64,000 bases of DNA. It comes from Ruminococcus sp. Lineage in GTDB: Bacteria; Bacillota; Clostridia; Oscillospirales; Ruminococcaceae. The translations under genes were made by a program, and so were the position numbers. A model generated the notes under the pieces. That model was not told the DNA's origin, made no database searches, and saw nothing but the letters and a program-made list of their open reading frames with translations. Positions 55,369 to 64,000 of the stretch are shown in pieces. The DNA lies in contig JAFZRF010000017.1 of the NCBI GenBank assembly GCA_017620025.1, positions 1 to 64,000 on the forward strand, read 5' to 3'. Positions within the stretch are counted from its first letter, which is position 1; each line of letters begins with the position of its first letter.

Positions 55369-55707
55369 TTGAAACAGTTTTTTGACAGGCGGGCATTCTT
55401 CACCCTGCTGACGGCAGTCACCGTATCCGGCTTCATAGTCATATGCACCCTCGGTCAGTCCGTACACCGTCAGAGAGTCGCAGCAAAGACCGCAGAAGCA
55501 GCTCCGGAGCTGATACAGCCGGAATGCGTGGTAAGAGAGTACAACGGCCGGATAGGAGTATTCAGAGGCGGCAGCGAAACTCCGGCACGTATCATCGACT
55601 ACGATGTATCGCTCCTTTCGGACTTCGACAGGGAGCAGCTCGCAAAGGGGCTCGTCATCGAGACAGACGAGGAGCTCAGGCAGCTGATAGAGGATCTCGC
55701 CTCATAG
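55369..55707 (+). CDS. membrane-anchored BofC-C-terminal-like protein
   Basis: 112 aa starting at TTG 55369, with CAGGAGG 10 nt upstream. One N-terminal TM helix (about 10-30) and an external domain with YNGRIGVFRGGSETPARIIDYDVSLL...DEELRQLIEDL, the pattern of the BofC C-terminal domain seen alone in many Clostridia. BofC itself controls SpoIVB in sporulation; the role of the stand-alone form is unknown. Own terminator downstream. Confidence 0.75.
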   Translation: MKQFFDRRAFFTLLTAVTVSGFIVICTLGQSVHRQRVAAKTAEAAPELIQPECVVREYNGRIGVFRGGSETPARIIDYDVSLLSDFDREQLAKGLVIETDEELRQLIEDLAS

Positions 55708-55713
55708 ACAGAA

Positions 55714-55742
55714 GAGCAGCCCGCCGGACCGGCAGGCTGCTC
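55714..55742. terminator. terminator between two convergent genes
   Basis: GAGCAGCC-c-GCCGG-a-CCGGC-a-GGCTGCTC, a 13-bp stem with one C-A mismatch. It serves the BofC-like gene (plus) and perhaps the GGDEF gene (minus). Confidence 0.75.
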
Positions 55743-55748
55743 CTCCAT

Positions 55749-57659
55749 CTATCCAATTACCTTTCCACCGAATGGACGGGTAGTTTTCTTGCTTTTCTTC
55801 ACATCGTACATCTTTTCGTCAGCGCTCCTGATGACGTTGTAAAGAGTGGTGTCCTCGTCAACGGTCATGATCACCGTTCCGAGGCTTGCTGAGATAGTAT
55901 ACGGCTTGTTCACCATTTCATTCAGGCTCTCGATCTTGGCGTTGAAGCGTCTCTCCATGGCTTCCTCCTCGCCGTCCTCGACGTTGCGGTCAAAGATGAT
56001 GAACTCGTCTCCGCCGAACCTTGCGCATACACTGTCCCTGCGGCAGCATTCACGTATCACCTCGGCAAGGCGCTGTATCGCAAAATCGCCTTCGTTATGG
56101 CCGTAGTTGTCATTGATCGACTTCAGGCCGTCCATATCAATGAATGTCAGCATTACCGATGTATGATCCGAGGCACATTCGCGGAAAAGACCGTCAACTT
56201 TGTTTATAAAGCCGTTGCGGTTGTATATGCCTGTGAGCGGATCAATGACGTAAAGACGGTTAAGCTCCTCCATTGCACGGTTGAGGTGCAGCAGCTTGCG
56301 GACATTCTCTATGGAGTTGCTCACGTTCATGGAGAAGGTATGGCAGTGAAGGCTTCCCAGCGGGAAATCCGTGCCGGTCATTATGTAGTATCCGAGGACG
56401 TTCTCACGGAAATGCAGCGGCAGGAAGTAGCTTATCAAGCCTGTTGGGGACATATTATCCGGATACATCTGTCTGCCGGAGAAGTATTCCCTGCTGCTCA
56501 TCACGCCGTCGTGTATTATGAGCGGAGCCGTCATACCGCCTGCAAGGCTGAACTCAGGTTCGCCGCCGTTGAAATCATCCTGCCAGTCACTTGTAAGGCA
56601 GAGTGCAAAATGTGTGCATCCAAGCTCGAGCACGAATTCCTTTATACGCTCGGCATTGTCCTCCGGCGTCTCGGATTCCGCAAGCCTTGCGGTAAGTATA
56701 TTCAGCTTGCAGGTCTTGTCGCTCTCGGCTTCAAGTCTTGCATAGATGCGCTTCTTGTATTCCTTGAGGTCAAGACCGCCTTCGAGACAGCAGCCGCAGC
56801 TCTCGGTGAATACCGGGCTCGCCTCGAGACGTATTTCATTTTCCGGATTTCCTCCCCGGATGATATCAAGGAGGAGCTCGCAGGCTTTCTTTCCTGCCTC
56901 GCAGAGCGGGCGGGATACCGATGTGAGCGACGGTGTATAGTTGCGGGCGTTGTATGTATTGTCAAAACCGGTGACGATAACATCTTCCGGTATCCTGTAT
57001 CCAAGCTTCTCAAGGGCACTCATTGCCGTAAGCGCCATTGCATCGTTTGCGCATATAAAAGCATCCGGCAGCGAAAGGCCTGAACTCGCAAAATGCTCTA
57101 TAGCGGCCTTTCCGTCATAGCTGCGGAATTCACCGTAGTATATCCTTGCCTCCTCCGGAGTAAGGCCGTTCTCCTCCATTACCTCACGGAATGCAGCGAG
57201 TCTTTCTCTTGCCTCGGGATTGGACATCGGGCCGGATATGAAGTTTATCGTCCTTGCACCGTGTTCACGTATGACATGGCGGACTATCTCACGCATGGCT
57301 GAGGTATTGTCTATGGAGATGTTGTAAAAGCCGGGATAGTCATCGCAGTCGAATACTACTGCAGGCTTGCCGGACTTGCTTAGCCTTTCGGCTATCCTTT
57401 TGCGTACATCGGGGTCGCATATCGTATTGCTGAGGAAAATAACACCGTCAAAGGCAGCAAAATTTATAAGGCCGTAGATGCTGTATTCGCCTATGTCATA
57501 GCGGCGGCTCTCAAGCATACCTCCGAAGGCGGCAAAGTAGGCAAGATTCATGTTCTTACCCTTTGCGAAATCGTTGATGCCGCATATCATATTGTACTGG
57601 TACTCCTCATCGAGTCCGGAGATTATGACCGCAATATCAACTGTCTTTTCCTTGTCCAT
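55749..57659 (-). CDS. LacI-type sugar-binding fold fused to GGDEF diguanylate cyclase
   Basis: 636 aa, cytoplasmic (no TM, no signal peptide). Residues about 1-290 form a LacI/GalR-type ligand-binding domain, IIVIISGLDEEY-like start, ISIDNTSAMREIVRHVI, FICANDAMALTAMSAL and VIVTGFDNTYNAR, but the DNA-binding helix-turn-helix of LacI is absent. A GAF-like middle region (about 300-460) leads to GGDEF near 545-550 (CARFGGDEFII) with the DMDGLKSINDNYGHNEGD stretch intact. Predicted to tune c-di-GMP to an internal sugar or sugar phosphate. Divergent from a large sugar-binding lipoprotein gene. Confidence 0.9.
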   Translation of the reverse strand: MDKEKTVDIAVIISGLDEEYQYNMICGINDFAKGKNMNLAYFAAFGGMLESRRYDIGEYSIYGLINFAAFDGVIFLSNTICDPDVRKRIAERLSKSGKPAVVFDCDDYPGFYNISIDNTSAMREIVRHVIREHGARTINFISGPMSNPEARERLAAFREVMEENGLTPEEARIYYGEFRSYDGKAAIEHFASSGLSLPDAFICANDAMALTAMSALEKLGYRIPEDVIVTGFDNTYNARNYTPSLTSVSRPLCEAGKKACELLLDIIRGGNPENEIRLEASPVFTESCGCCLEGGLDLKEYKKRIYARLEAESDKTCKLNILTARLAESETPEDNAERIKEFVLELGCTHFALCLTSDWQDDFNGGEPEFSLAGGMTAPLIIHDGVMSSREYFSGRQMYPDNMSPTGLISYFLPLHFRENVLGYYIMTGTDFPLGSLHCHTFSMNVSNSIENVRKLLHLNRAMEELNRLYVIDPLTGIYNRNGFINKVDGLFRECASDHTSVMLTFIDMDGLKSINDNYGHNEGDFAIQRLAEVIRECCRRDSVCARFGGDEFIIFDRNVEDGEEEAMERRFNAKIESLNEMVNKPYTISASLGTVIMTVDEDTTLYNVIRSADEKMYDVKKSKKTTRPFGGKVIG

Positions 57660-57749
57660 ACTATCCGCCCCCCGTTCTGCTAATCACTGTAATGACTATT
57701 ATCTACATTATAATATGAATCAGGAAAAAAATAAAGTATATTCAATTTA

Positions 57750-57778
57750 TTGTTTTAATTTTCGTCACATTATATATA
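57750..57778 (+). promoter_or_regulatory. candidate promoter of the sugar-binding lipoprotein gene
   Basis: TTGTTT (57750-57755), 17 nt, TATATA (57773-57778), in the divergent 260-bp region. A TATAAT on the opposite strand near 57710 may serve the GGDEF gene. Confidence 0.45.
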
Positions 57779-57919
57779 CAGAGGCCTCCTGTTTTGTGTA
57801 TTCATACGAAAATCAGGAAACTTCCTTGAAACTTCGTCTTTTTGCCCGCTGAGATTCACTTGTATACAGAACGATGAAACTGTCACGGTACGGCAGTAAA
57901 AACAGAAGGAGGAACAGGT

Positions 57920-60310
57920 ATGAAAAAGATAACAGCTTTCGCAGCGGCTCTTGCACTCCTCTGCATGGCTTCATGCAGCTCCGGAGGCAATGTATCACCC
58001 ACGGAGAACACCGCCCCGCAGACCTTTCAGTCGGAGGACTTTCAGAAGACTGCCTATACAAAGAAGTCGGCAGAGCTGCCGGAAGGCATGACCGCACTCT
58101 ACATAATCGCTCCGTACTCCGGCGGAGAAAAACTCTTCCTGCTCGGCAGCGGAGCAAAGACGCCCATGTTCTGGACGACGGACAGGGATATGACCTCGTT
58201 CACGGAGCTCGATATCCCGGATTTTGATATCGGCGTCAGCTACAATATCGCCGTAGCGAACGACGGCTCAATAGCAGCGCTGTATGTCGATGCGGATTAC
58301 GGCGATCTGCCCGAGCCGGACTATGACGATCCGGACTTCGATCAGGCCGTGTATGACGAGGCTGCGCAATACAACTTCAAGATAGCAGTTTACTCGCCGG
58401 AGGGAAAGCTCCTCTCCTCCGTGCCTGTCGCAGACCTCCCGGTCGAACCGGCAAGGAATACAAGCATCACGGAGACATTCACTGACGGCGAGCATATCAT
58501 AGCCTGCATCGATGGAAGCGTGTATCTTATCGGGCTTGACGGAACGTACCTCGGCGAAGTGACCTGCGGCGAGGAGGGAACGCTCGGACAGGCCGGCATC
58601 GACAGCAAGGGCAGACTGATATGCACGGTCAAGGGTGACGGCACTACAAGGATACATCAGGTGAATACCTCCGACGGCACTCTTCTACCGGCGGCTGCGG
58701 AATACCAGTTCTCCGGCAGCACGGAGGAGCTGCGCCCCGGCACGGACGGCTATTCCCTCTTTATCCGCACACTTAGCACCATCTACGGCATAAAGGAGGA
58801 CGGCGACGGCTACGGTACTATAGAGCCGCTATTCGGAACAAGCTATGCGGGTATCGGCTCGACAGCCGTCACCGGATTCGTCCGCCGGACTGACGGGCTC
58901 TTTACCGTCACAGAAATGGACTGGTCAGCCTACAGGCCGAAGGTGCGTACATATACGCCCATGTCGCCGGAGGAGTATGAAAAGATACCGCATATCACTG
59001 TAGGTATGTACTCCGAGGACTATGCTACCGCCGGACAGCTTGAAGCCTTCAATGAGACGAGCGACGTACAGGCGGAACTCAGGCTCTACAACACAAGTAA
59101 TGAATGGAGTGAGGATACCTACAACAGGATAAACGAGAAGCTCACACAGGACGCTCTCGCCGGAGACCTGCCGGATATCCTCATCAGCGATGACTGCGGC
59201 AAAGTCGGGAATATCGACATGACGGCCATGGGTGTGTTCATCGACCTTTACCCATACATCGACAGGGACAAGGATATAAGCCGTGAGGACTTCGTACCCG
59301 CTCTGCTGACCACGCTCGAGCATGACGGCACTCTCCCGATGCTCGGCAACAAGATAGCCATTGACCTCGGATATATCGCAAAGACGAAGTACGTGAAGAA
59401 TATCGGCAAATGGGATTTTGATGCCTATATAAGCCAGCTTGAGAGGATGCCGGAACTCAACGAAAAATGGGGCGAGACAGACGAGACGGCATATATGCGC
59501 TTCACAAAGAATTTTGATATCTACAACTGGATAGACCTTGACAATGCAACGTGCAGCTTTGATTCCGAAAGCTTCATACGTGTGCTGAGATACTGCCTCG
59601 GTGCAAACGGCGTTGAGCCGGAGGACAGGTATACCGGTCTTGATCCGCAGTCCGAAGAGGCGCAGAAGCTCGGTCTGGAAATGTTCGTCACACAGCAGCG
59701 TGAGATGATAGACGATGACAAGCTGCTCGACTCTCAGGGAATATACGGAATGGAGGGCTGGCTCCGGATAACGAAGGGACGCTTCGGCGGCGAGGATATA
59801 ACCGTACTCGGAAAGCCCTCACCCGACGGCGGCCATACCTATATCCGCTCCGCATGGCATAACTACGGTATAACGAGATTCTCAGAGCATCCCGATGAGG
59901 CATTTGGGCTTATAAAGTACCTTGTGAGTGATGAGTTCTATCTTGATAATGTCAACTATATCGGTCTTCCGGCAACATGGTCGGGCATAGATGCCATATT
60001 CGGCGTCGTTGCGGACCACGATCCATCAATGGCGGGAAACGATACTGAATACCGCTATTCTCTCGGTGGAGATGAATGGATAGATCTCGGCAAGCTGACA
60101 CAGGACGACTACGATGACGTGATCGGGCTTATCAATGCGGCAGAGCCGGAGCCTCCGGCAGCAGCTCGCTTCGGAATCGAGAACTCCGACTGGTACGACA
60201 TCATACAAGAGGAGACAGAGAGATGCTTTGCCGGCGAATGCACACCGGAGGAATGCGCCCGGGTACTGCAAAGCCGCATGGAGATCTATATTTCCGAGAG
60301 GTTCGGGTGA
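57920..60310 (+). CDS. large extracellular solute-binding lipoprotein (family 1 type)
   Basis: 796 aa. Signal peptide with lipobox MASC. An N-terminal half of about 340 residues looks like a beta-propeller-type domain (repeated DGSIAALYV-, DGEHIIACIDGS-, DSKGRLICTVKGDG-like strands). The C-terminal half matches sugar ABC solute-binding proteins (HITVGMYSEDYATAGQLEAFNE, LAGDLPDILISDDCG, GRFGGEDITVLGKPSPDGG). No permeases follow, so it either shares a distant transporter or works in sensing. Divergently placed beside the sugar-binding GGDEF protein. RBS AGAAGGAGG. Confidence 0.87.
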   Translation: MKKITAFAAALALLCMASCSSGGNVSPTENTAPQTFQSEDFQKTAYTKKSAELPEGMTALYIIAPYSGGEKLFLLGSGAKTPMFWTTDRDMTSFTELDIPDFDIGVSYNIAVANDGSIAALYVDADYGDLPEPDYDDPDFDQAVYDEAAQYNFKIAVYSPEGKLLSSVPVADLPVEPARNTSITETFTDGEHIIACIDGSVYLIGLDGTYLGEVTCGEEGTLGQAGIDSKGRLICTVKGDGTTRIHQVNTSDGTLLPAAAEYQFSGSTEELRPGTDGYSLFIRTLSTIYGIKEDGDGYGTIEPLFGTSYAGIGSTAVTGFVRRTDGLFTVTEMDWSAYRPKVRTYTPMSPEEYEKIPHITVGMYSEDYATAGQLEAFNETSDVQAELRLYNTSNEWSEDTYNRINEKLTQDALAGDLPDILISDDCGKVGNIDMTAMGVFIDLYPYIDRDKDISREDFVPALLTTLEHDGTLPMLGNKIAIDLGYIAKTKYVKNIGKWDFDAYISQLERMPELNEKWGETDETAYMRFTKNFDIYNWIDLDNATCSFDSESFIRVLRYCLGANGVEPEDRYTGLDPQSEEAQKLGLEMFVTQQREMIDDDKLLDSQGIYGMEGWLRITKGRFGGEDITVLGKPSPDGGHTYIRSAWHNYGITRFSEHPDEAFGLIKYLVSDEFYLDNVNYIGLPATWSGIDAIFGVVADHDPSMAGNDTEYRYSLGGDEWIDLGKLTQDDYDDVIGLINAAEPEPPAAARFGIENSDWYDIIQEETERCFAGECTPEECARVLQSRMEIYISERFG

Positions 60311-60319
60311 TATGAAAAA

Positions 60320-60340
60320 GGACGCACTCAACGTGCGTCC
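60320..60340. terminator. terminator between convergent genes
   Basis: GGACGCAC-tcaac-GTGCGTCC; the minus strand continues with five T, so it ends mntP best and may also end the lipoprotein gene. Confidence 0.75.
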
Positions 60341-60356
60341 TCGTTCTGTACGTCTG

Positions 60357-60926
60357 TTACAGCACTCCAAGATCCTCAAGCAGAATCTTCAGGCCGATAA
60401 GTATCAGGATGATACCTCCGGCTATCTGTGCCTTGCTCTCATACTTGCTGCCGAAGCGGTTTCCGATGAATACTCCGGCAAACGAGATAGCGGCAGTGAT
60501 GATGCCTATGCTGAGGACTGCGGAGCATATCTCCGTATCCTGTGCCGCAAATACGATACCTACGGCAAGTGCGTCGATGCTCGTTGCTATCGCAAGTATC
60601 GTAAGCTCCTTGAGGTCGAGCCTGAATTCCTTTGTATCCTCTTCCTCGTCTCCGCCCTTGATGACCTCCCAGAGCATCTTTCCGCCGATGAAGGCAAGAA
60701 GAATGAATGCCACCCAGTGATCCACGGCTGAGATATACTTCATGAACCTGCTGCCGAGGAAATAGCCGATAAGGGGCATACCTCCCTGGAAAACGCCGAA
60801 GAACAGCGCTATTATCGTAGCTGCCTTGTAGTCGATCTTCTTCATGCTCAGTCCCTTACAGACTGCAACTGAAAAAGCATCCATGGCAAGTCCTATTGAA
60901 AGAACGACAACATCAATGATTCCCAT
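60357..60926 (-). CDS. mntP: manganese efflux pump MntP
   Basis: 189-aa membrane protein with six TM helices. Conserved GLAMDAFSVAVCKG (about 13-26) and the repeated counterpart AIATSIDALAVGIVFA carry the Asp residues used for manganese binding. The loop with GGDEEEDTKE is acidic. Only 34 nt separate it from the upstream acetyltransferase gene, so there is no room for a yybP-ykoY riboswitch directly before it. Confidence 0.94.
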   Translation of the reverse strand: MGIIDVVVLSIGLAMDAFSVAVCKGLSMKKIDYKAATIIALFFGVFQGGMPLIGYFLGSRFMKYISAVDHWVAFILLAFIGGKMLWEVIKGGDEEEDTKEFRLDLKELTILAIATSIDALAVGIVFAAQDTEICSAVLSIGIITAAISFAGVFIGNRFGSKYESKAQIAGGIILILIGLKILLEDLGVL

Positions 60927-60960
60927 TATTACACTCCCTGTTTCATGTTATATGCGGTGC

Positions 60961-61461
60961 TCAGAGGACGTGCTCCATGATGAAGTCGTCCATGACATAG
61001 CCCTCGCCGATATCAGTCACAGCTTCATCGACCACGTCAAAGCCGCTGTGTCTGTATATATCTATGGCACGGTCGTTATACTTATTCACCGTAAGGTATA
61101 CCGACTTCTTCCCGTGCCTGCGGGCCTCCTCAAAGACACGCCCGAGCATCTGAGAAGCTATGCCCTTTCCGCGCTTGTCTCTCCGGAGGTAGAGCTTGCT
61201 GAGGAAGAAACGGCTGTCCTCCTCGGGCTTCACTGCGAAATAGCCGCAGAGGTCTCCGTCGTCACGGACGGCAAAATAGCTGTATTTCTGCTCCTCTATC
61301 TGCTTTATCATAGCATCGAGCGACTGGAACTTCTTTACCATATAGTCTATCTGTCCCTCGGTTATTATGCCCAGAAAACACTCATGCCATATCTGATCCG
61401 CCAGATTCGCCACCGCACGCAGCTCAGGCAGATACTTCACCTTTATTATCTCAGCAGCCAT
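60961..61461 (-). CDS. GNAT-family N-acetyltransferase
   Basis: 166 aa. The acetyl-CoA binding motif A is RRDKRGKGIASQMLGRVFEEA; the C-terminal VNKYNDRAIDIYRHSGFDVV is the usual motif B. Substrate unknown. Probably co-transcribed with mntP. Confidence 0.9.
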   Translation of the reverse strand: MAAEIIKVKYLPELRAVANLADQIWHECFLGIITEGQIDYMVKKFQSLDAMIKQIEEQKYSYFAVRDDGDLCGYFAVKPEEDSRFFLSKLYLRRDKRGKGIASQMLGRVFEEARRHGKKSVYLTVNKYNDRAIDIYRHSGFDVVDEAVTDIGEGYVMDDFIMEHVL

Positions 61462-61474
61462 AGCTCCCTCCCGA

Positions 61475-61499
61475 AAATAAGGGGCGGTCAGCCCGCCCC
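61475..61499 (-). terminator. terminator of yebC
   Basis: GGGGCGG-tcagc-CCGCCCC; on the minus strand CTTATTTTC follows. Confidence 0.75.
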
Positions 61500-61505
61500 G
61501 TGTTA

Positions 61506-62240
61506 TTATTCCTCTTCAGGCATATCCCAGTTATGGTATACGTTCTGAACGTCATCGTTGTCCTCAAGATGCTCGAGGAGGAGGTTCATCTTCTTGATCT
61601 GATCCTCGTCGGTGAGAGTGGTGTAGTTTGCAGGCACCTTCTCAGCCTCGGCAGATACGATGGTATAACCCTTTGCAGCAAGAGCCTCACGTACTGCGCT
61701 CACGTTCTCGGGAGCACACTCGATCTCTACTGTCTCCTCGTTGATATCGAAATCATCGCCGCCGCACTCGAATACGTCCTCCATGACTGTATCCTCGTCA
61801 AGGCCTGTATTCTCGAGCACGATGATACCCTTTGTGCTGAACATGAATGATACGCAGCCTACTGTACCGAGGTTGCCGCCGAACTTGTCGAAGTAGTGGC
61901 GCACGTCGCCTGCTGTACGGTTTCTGTTGTCGGTAAGGCACTCTACGATAACTGCAACACCGTTGGGGCCGTATCCCTCGTATGTGATGTTCTCGTAGTT
62001 GTTCTTGTCCTCGCCGCCTGCTGCCTTCTTGATAACTCTGTCGATATTATCGTTGGGCACGTTGTTTGCCTTTGCCTTTGCGATAAGGTCACGGAGCTTG
62101 GCGTTGTTGGCAGGATCGGGGCCGCCCTCACGTACTACAACGGTGATCTCTCTTCCGATCTTTGTGAAGATCTTGCCCTTGGCAGCGTCAGTTGCTTCCT
62201 TCTTACGCTTGATATTGTTCCATTTTGAATGTCCTGACAT
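61506..62240 (-). CDS. yebC: YebC/PmpR family translation-associated regulator
   Basis: 244 aa. The hallmark start MSGHSKWNNIKRKKEATDAA is present; ATG 62240 with AAGGGAG upstream is chosen over an in-frame GTG at 62249. Three-domain family with TYEGYGPNGVAVIVE and NRNRTAGDVRHYFDKFGGNLG. Recent work on the family points to relief of ribosome stalling at proline-rich stretches, apt in a genome with many YGPP and Pro-rich proteins, but it is a universal gene. Confidence 0.96.
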   Translation of the reverse strand: MSGHSKWNNIKRKKEATDAAKGKIFTKIGREITVVVREGGPDPANNAKLRDLIAKAKANNVPNDNIDRVIKKAAGGEDKNNYENITYEGYGPNGVAVIVECLTDNRNRTAGDVRHYFDKFGGNLGTVGCVSFMFSTKGIIVLENTGLDEDTVMEDVFECGGDDFDINEETVEIECAPENVSAVREALAAKGYTIVSAEAEKVPANYTTLTDEDQIKKMNLLLEHLEDNDDVQNVYHNWDMPEEE

Positions 62241-62263
62241 TTTAAGCACTCCCTTTCGTAATA

Positions 62264-62446
62264 TCAGTCAGTTGAATAATAGTAATTCTCATCTGAATCA
62301 TGCTCGAGCTTATTGAGCGCTCTGCACTTTTCGTCACGGTCGTCGATCAGAGCAGCGACCGCAGCACCTATCGCCAGTCCGGCGGCAAATCCCACGCCGG
62401 CAGCGATGATAAGGTCTCTGAACGAATAATTTCTGTCCCCGGTCAT
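62264..62446 (-). CDS. small YtxH-like membrane protein
   Basis: 60 aa with a strong GGGAGG RBS. One Gly/Ala-rich TM helix (IIAAGVGFAAGLAIGAAVAA, about 13-32), then a charged tail ending NYYYSTD. Between mini-RNase III and yebC on the same strand. No specific function recognised. Confidence 0.7.
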   Translation of the reverse strand: MTGDRNYSFRDLIIAAGVGFAAGLAIGAAVAALIDDRDEKCRALNKLEHDSDENYYYSTD

Positions 62447-62474
62447 ATTAACCTCCCTGCCGCACAGATGCGGC

Positions 62475-62897
62475 TCAGAATTCTATAACGACATCCTGCA
62501 TGATGAGTTCAAACAGCTCGATGATACGCTCATTCCTGCCCAGCAGGAAGAGGTATCCGAACAGTGATTCCACTGCTGTAGCCCTGCGGTACGTCACGGG
62601 ATCAGCGTGCTTCGGGACTGTATTTCCCGTCGCATTCCTTCCCCGCTTCAGCACGGCAAGCTCCTTCTCGCTGAGCACCTCCGCCACGCGGTCATATACC
62701 GATGACTGGAACTCGGCGCATACCAGCTTCACCTTGGCGGCATGGAGCTTTCCGACCTGCACATTTGCGGTACGGAGCAGCTTCTCACGCACGAGCGTAT
62801 CATATACGCTGTCGCCGAGGAAAGCCAGCGCAAGGGGGCTGTAGCTGTTCGCCTCACGCTCGGTCAAGTAATCTCTTTCCATATATGTATGATCCAT
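62475..62897 (-). CDS. mrnC: mini-ribonuclease III
   Basis: 140 aa, an RNase III catalytic domain without the dsRNA-binding domain. LAFLGDSVYDTLVREKL holds the first catalytic acidic residues, and RRATAVESLFGYLFLLG the second. In Bacillus it matures 23S rRNA. Its ATG shares one base with the obg stop (TGATG), so they are translationally coupled. Confidence 0.93.
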   Translation of the reverse strand: MDHTYMERDYLTEREANSYSPLALAFLGDSVYDTLVREKLLRTANVQVGKLHAAKVKLVCAEFQSSVYDRVAEVLSEKELAVLKRGRNATGNTVPKHADPVTYRRATAVESLFGYLFLLGRNERIIELFELIMQDVVIEF

Positions 62898-64000
62898 CAG
62901 TTGATATAATCGAACTCAAAGCCCTCAAGACTTACGGTATCGCCTTCCTGGATGCCCATTTCCTCAAGCTTTGCGATTATGCCGCTGTTGATGAGCACTC
63001 TCTGGAAGTACTGGAGGGATGAGTAGTCATCCGGGTTGACTGTCCGCATGATGGGCTGTATCCACGGAGCATCGATGTAGTATACACCGTCCTCCTCCGT
63101 GATCTCGAATTTCTTTCCTGCGCCTGCCATCTCGTCAAGCTCTGCCTGCGGTATGGGCTCTGCCTCGAATTCCCTTATGGGCGGGAGAGTCTCAAGCACC
63201 TCGGAGATCTTCATGACGAGCTCCCTTGTGCCCTGAGTAGTGGCAGCCGAGATACAGAAGAACGGTATCCCCTGCCCCTCGATGAAGCTGCGGAATTCCT
63301 CTATCTGCTCCTCTGTAGCCATATCGCACTTGTTGGCGGCTACGATCTGCGGACGCTCTGCAAGGTCCTCGTTGAACTTTGCAAGCTCGGTATTGATTAT
63401 AGCGAAATCCTCCTTGGGGTCACGTCCCTCAACGCCCGACACATCGACCACATGGACGATGAGACGGCATCTCTCTACGTGCCTGAGGAACTCATGTCCG
63501 AGGCCTACGCCGTCGCCGGCGCCCTCTATAAGTCCCGGGATATCGGCCATGACGAAGGACTTCTCCTCGCCTGTGCTGACAACTCCGAGCACGGGAGTAA
63601 GGGTAGTGAAGTGGTAATTCGCTATCTTGGGCTTAGCTGCGCTCACTACGGAGATAAGCGTGGATTTTCCGACATTCGGGAAGCCCACAAGACCTACGTC
63701 CGCAAGGAGCTTAAGCTCGAGGGTGACTTCAAATTCCTCGCCGGGATAGCCGGGCTTTGCAAACCTCGGTATCTGGCGTGTGGAGGTGGCAAAGTGGACA
63801 TTGCCCTTTCCGCCGTTGCCGCCCTTTGCAAGGACCTTCGGCTCGTCTGTTGACATATCAGCCATGATCCTTCCGGAGGCTGCGTCACGGATGACAGTTC
63901 CTCTCGGGACCTTGATTATAAGCGGAGGAGCGCTCTTGCCGGTGCAGTTTCTGCCGCTGCCGTTCTGGCCTCTCTCCGCAACGTATTTTCTCTTGTAACG
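62897..64000 (-). CDS. obg: GTPase Obg/CgtA (5' end beyond the window)
   Basis: Ribosome-associated GTPase; at least 367 residues visible, N-terminal part cut by the window edge. The frame is open to base 64000 and the text before the internal Met at 63865 (ERGQNGSGRNCTGKSAPPLI) is the Gly-rich Obg fold, so 63865 is not the start. G1 GFPNVGKST, G3 DIPGLIEGA, G4 NKCD, G5 CISA, and a C-terminal OCT domain (about the last 75 residues) ending FEFDYIN. Confidence 0.96.
   Translation of the reverse strand, partial: RYKRKYVAERGQNGSGRNCTGKSAPPLIIKVPRGTVIRDAASGRIMADMSTDEPKVLAKGGNGGKGNVHFATSTRQIPRFAKPGYPGEEFEVTLELKLLADVGLVGFPNVGKSTLISVVSAAKPKIANYHFTTLTPVLGVVSTGEEKSFVMADIPGLIEGAGDGVGLGHEFLRHVERCRLIVHVVDVSGVEGRDPKEDFAIINTELAKFNEDLAERPQIVAANKCDMATEEQIEEFRSFIEGQGIPFFCISAATTQGTRELVMKISEVLETLPPIREFEAEPIPQAELDEMAGAGKKFEITEEDGVYYIDAPWIQPIMRTVNPDDYSSLQYFQRVLINSGIIAKLEEMGIQEGDTVSLEGFEFDYIN

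Noticed and set aside
56097..57083. 328-aa plus-strand ORF
   Set aside because: Antisense to the GGDEF fusion gene, whose motifs and start are well supported.
60927..60960. Manganese riboswitch before mntP
   Set aside because: Only 34 nt lie between mntP and the upstream gene, too short for the yybP-ykoY fold.

Overview
The window looks like a chromosomal segment from an anaerobic, fibre-associated Firmicute close to Ruminococcus (Oscillospiraceae). The grounds are several dockerin modules on secreted proteins, Clostridia-type housekeeping genes (DnaD/DnaI-like loader pair, mini-RNase III, BofC-like protein, ROK repressor), strong GGAGG ribosome binding sites, TTGACA-17-TATAAT promoters and moderate GC. 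Species cannot be fixed from the sequence alone. There are no rRNAs and no CRISPR array; four tRNAs lie in one cluster.

Layout. 1-1.8 kb: the end of a probable integrative element with a large serine recombinase. 1.9-12.3 kb (minus strand): a class I lysyl-tRNA synthetase with an added C-terminal tRNA-binding domain, a permease/ATPase/response regulator/kinase module, and radA behind a lipoprotein gene. 12.5-27.5 kb (plus strand): an M50 protease pair, AI-2E exporter, galE, gpsA, tmk, two tandem sugar transferases, tRNA-Val/Asp/Gly/Cys, a 7TM-EAL protein, purA with a dockerin-transglutaminase and a repeat/4TM protein, and pspA. 27.6-34.5 kb (mostly minus): ROK regulator, AEC transporter, Fur-family regulator, and a solute-binding lipoprotein coupled to a diguanylate cyclase. 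34.6-39.5 kb (plus): the most unusual region. 39.8-44.4 kb (minus): dnaI-like, dnaD-like, GIY-YIG and tex genes. 44.6-50.5 kb (plus): thrH, a phosphoesterase, a DIP1984-like gene and a frameshifted dockerin/carbohydrate-binding protein. 50.6-64 kb: comF, a THUMP methyltransferase, PBP1a, a sugar-sensing diguanylate cyclase opposite a large sugar-binding lipoprotein, mntP, yebC, mini-RNase III and obg (cut by the window edge).

The best candidate for a little-described system is 34.6-39.1 kb. Four consecutive secreted proteins carry 23 copies in total of a Tyr-Gly-Pro-X motif (mostly YGPP). Three of them hold a dockerin module, and three end in the same YGPP-S-x-FGLED tail. A radical SAM/SPASM peptide-modifying enzyme follows the last one after a 3-nt gap. 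The natural reading is a multi-site radical SAM modification system acting on cell-surface or cellulosome-docked proteins, with YGPx as the modified site. The genes and motifs are seen directly; the modification is inferred.

A second notable item is a dispersed intergenic repeat (four copies) built as a string of short stem-loops. Its stems show paired base changes between copies, and its shorter copies look like deletions between short direct repeats. A third theme is nutrient sensing linked to c-di-GMP: two different solute-binding folds are tied to GGDEF proteins, by operon or by fusion, and a 7TM-EAL protein lies elsewhere in the window.
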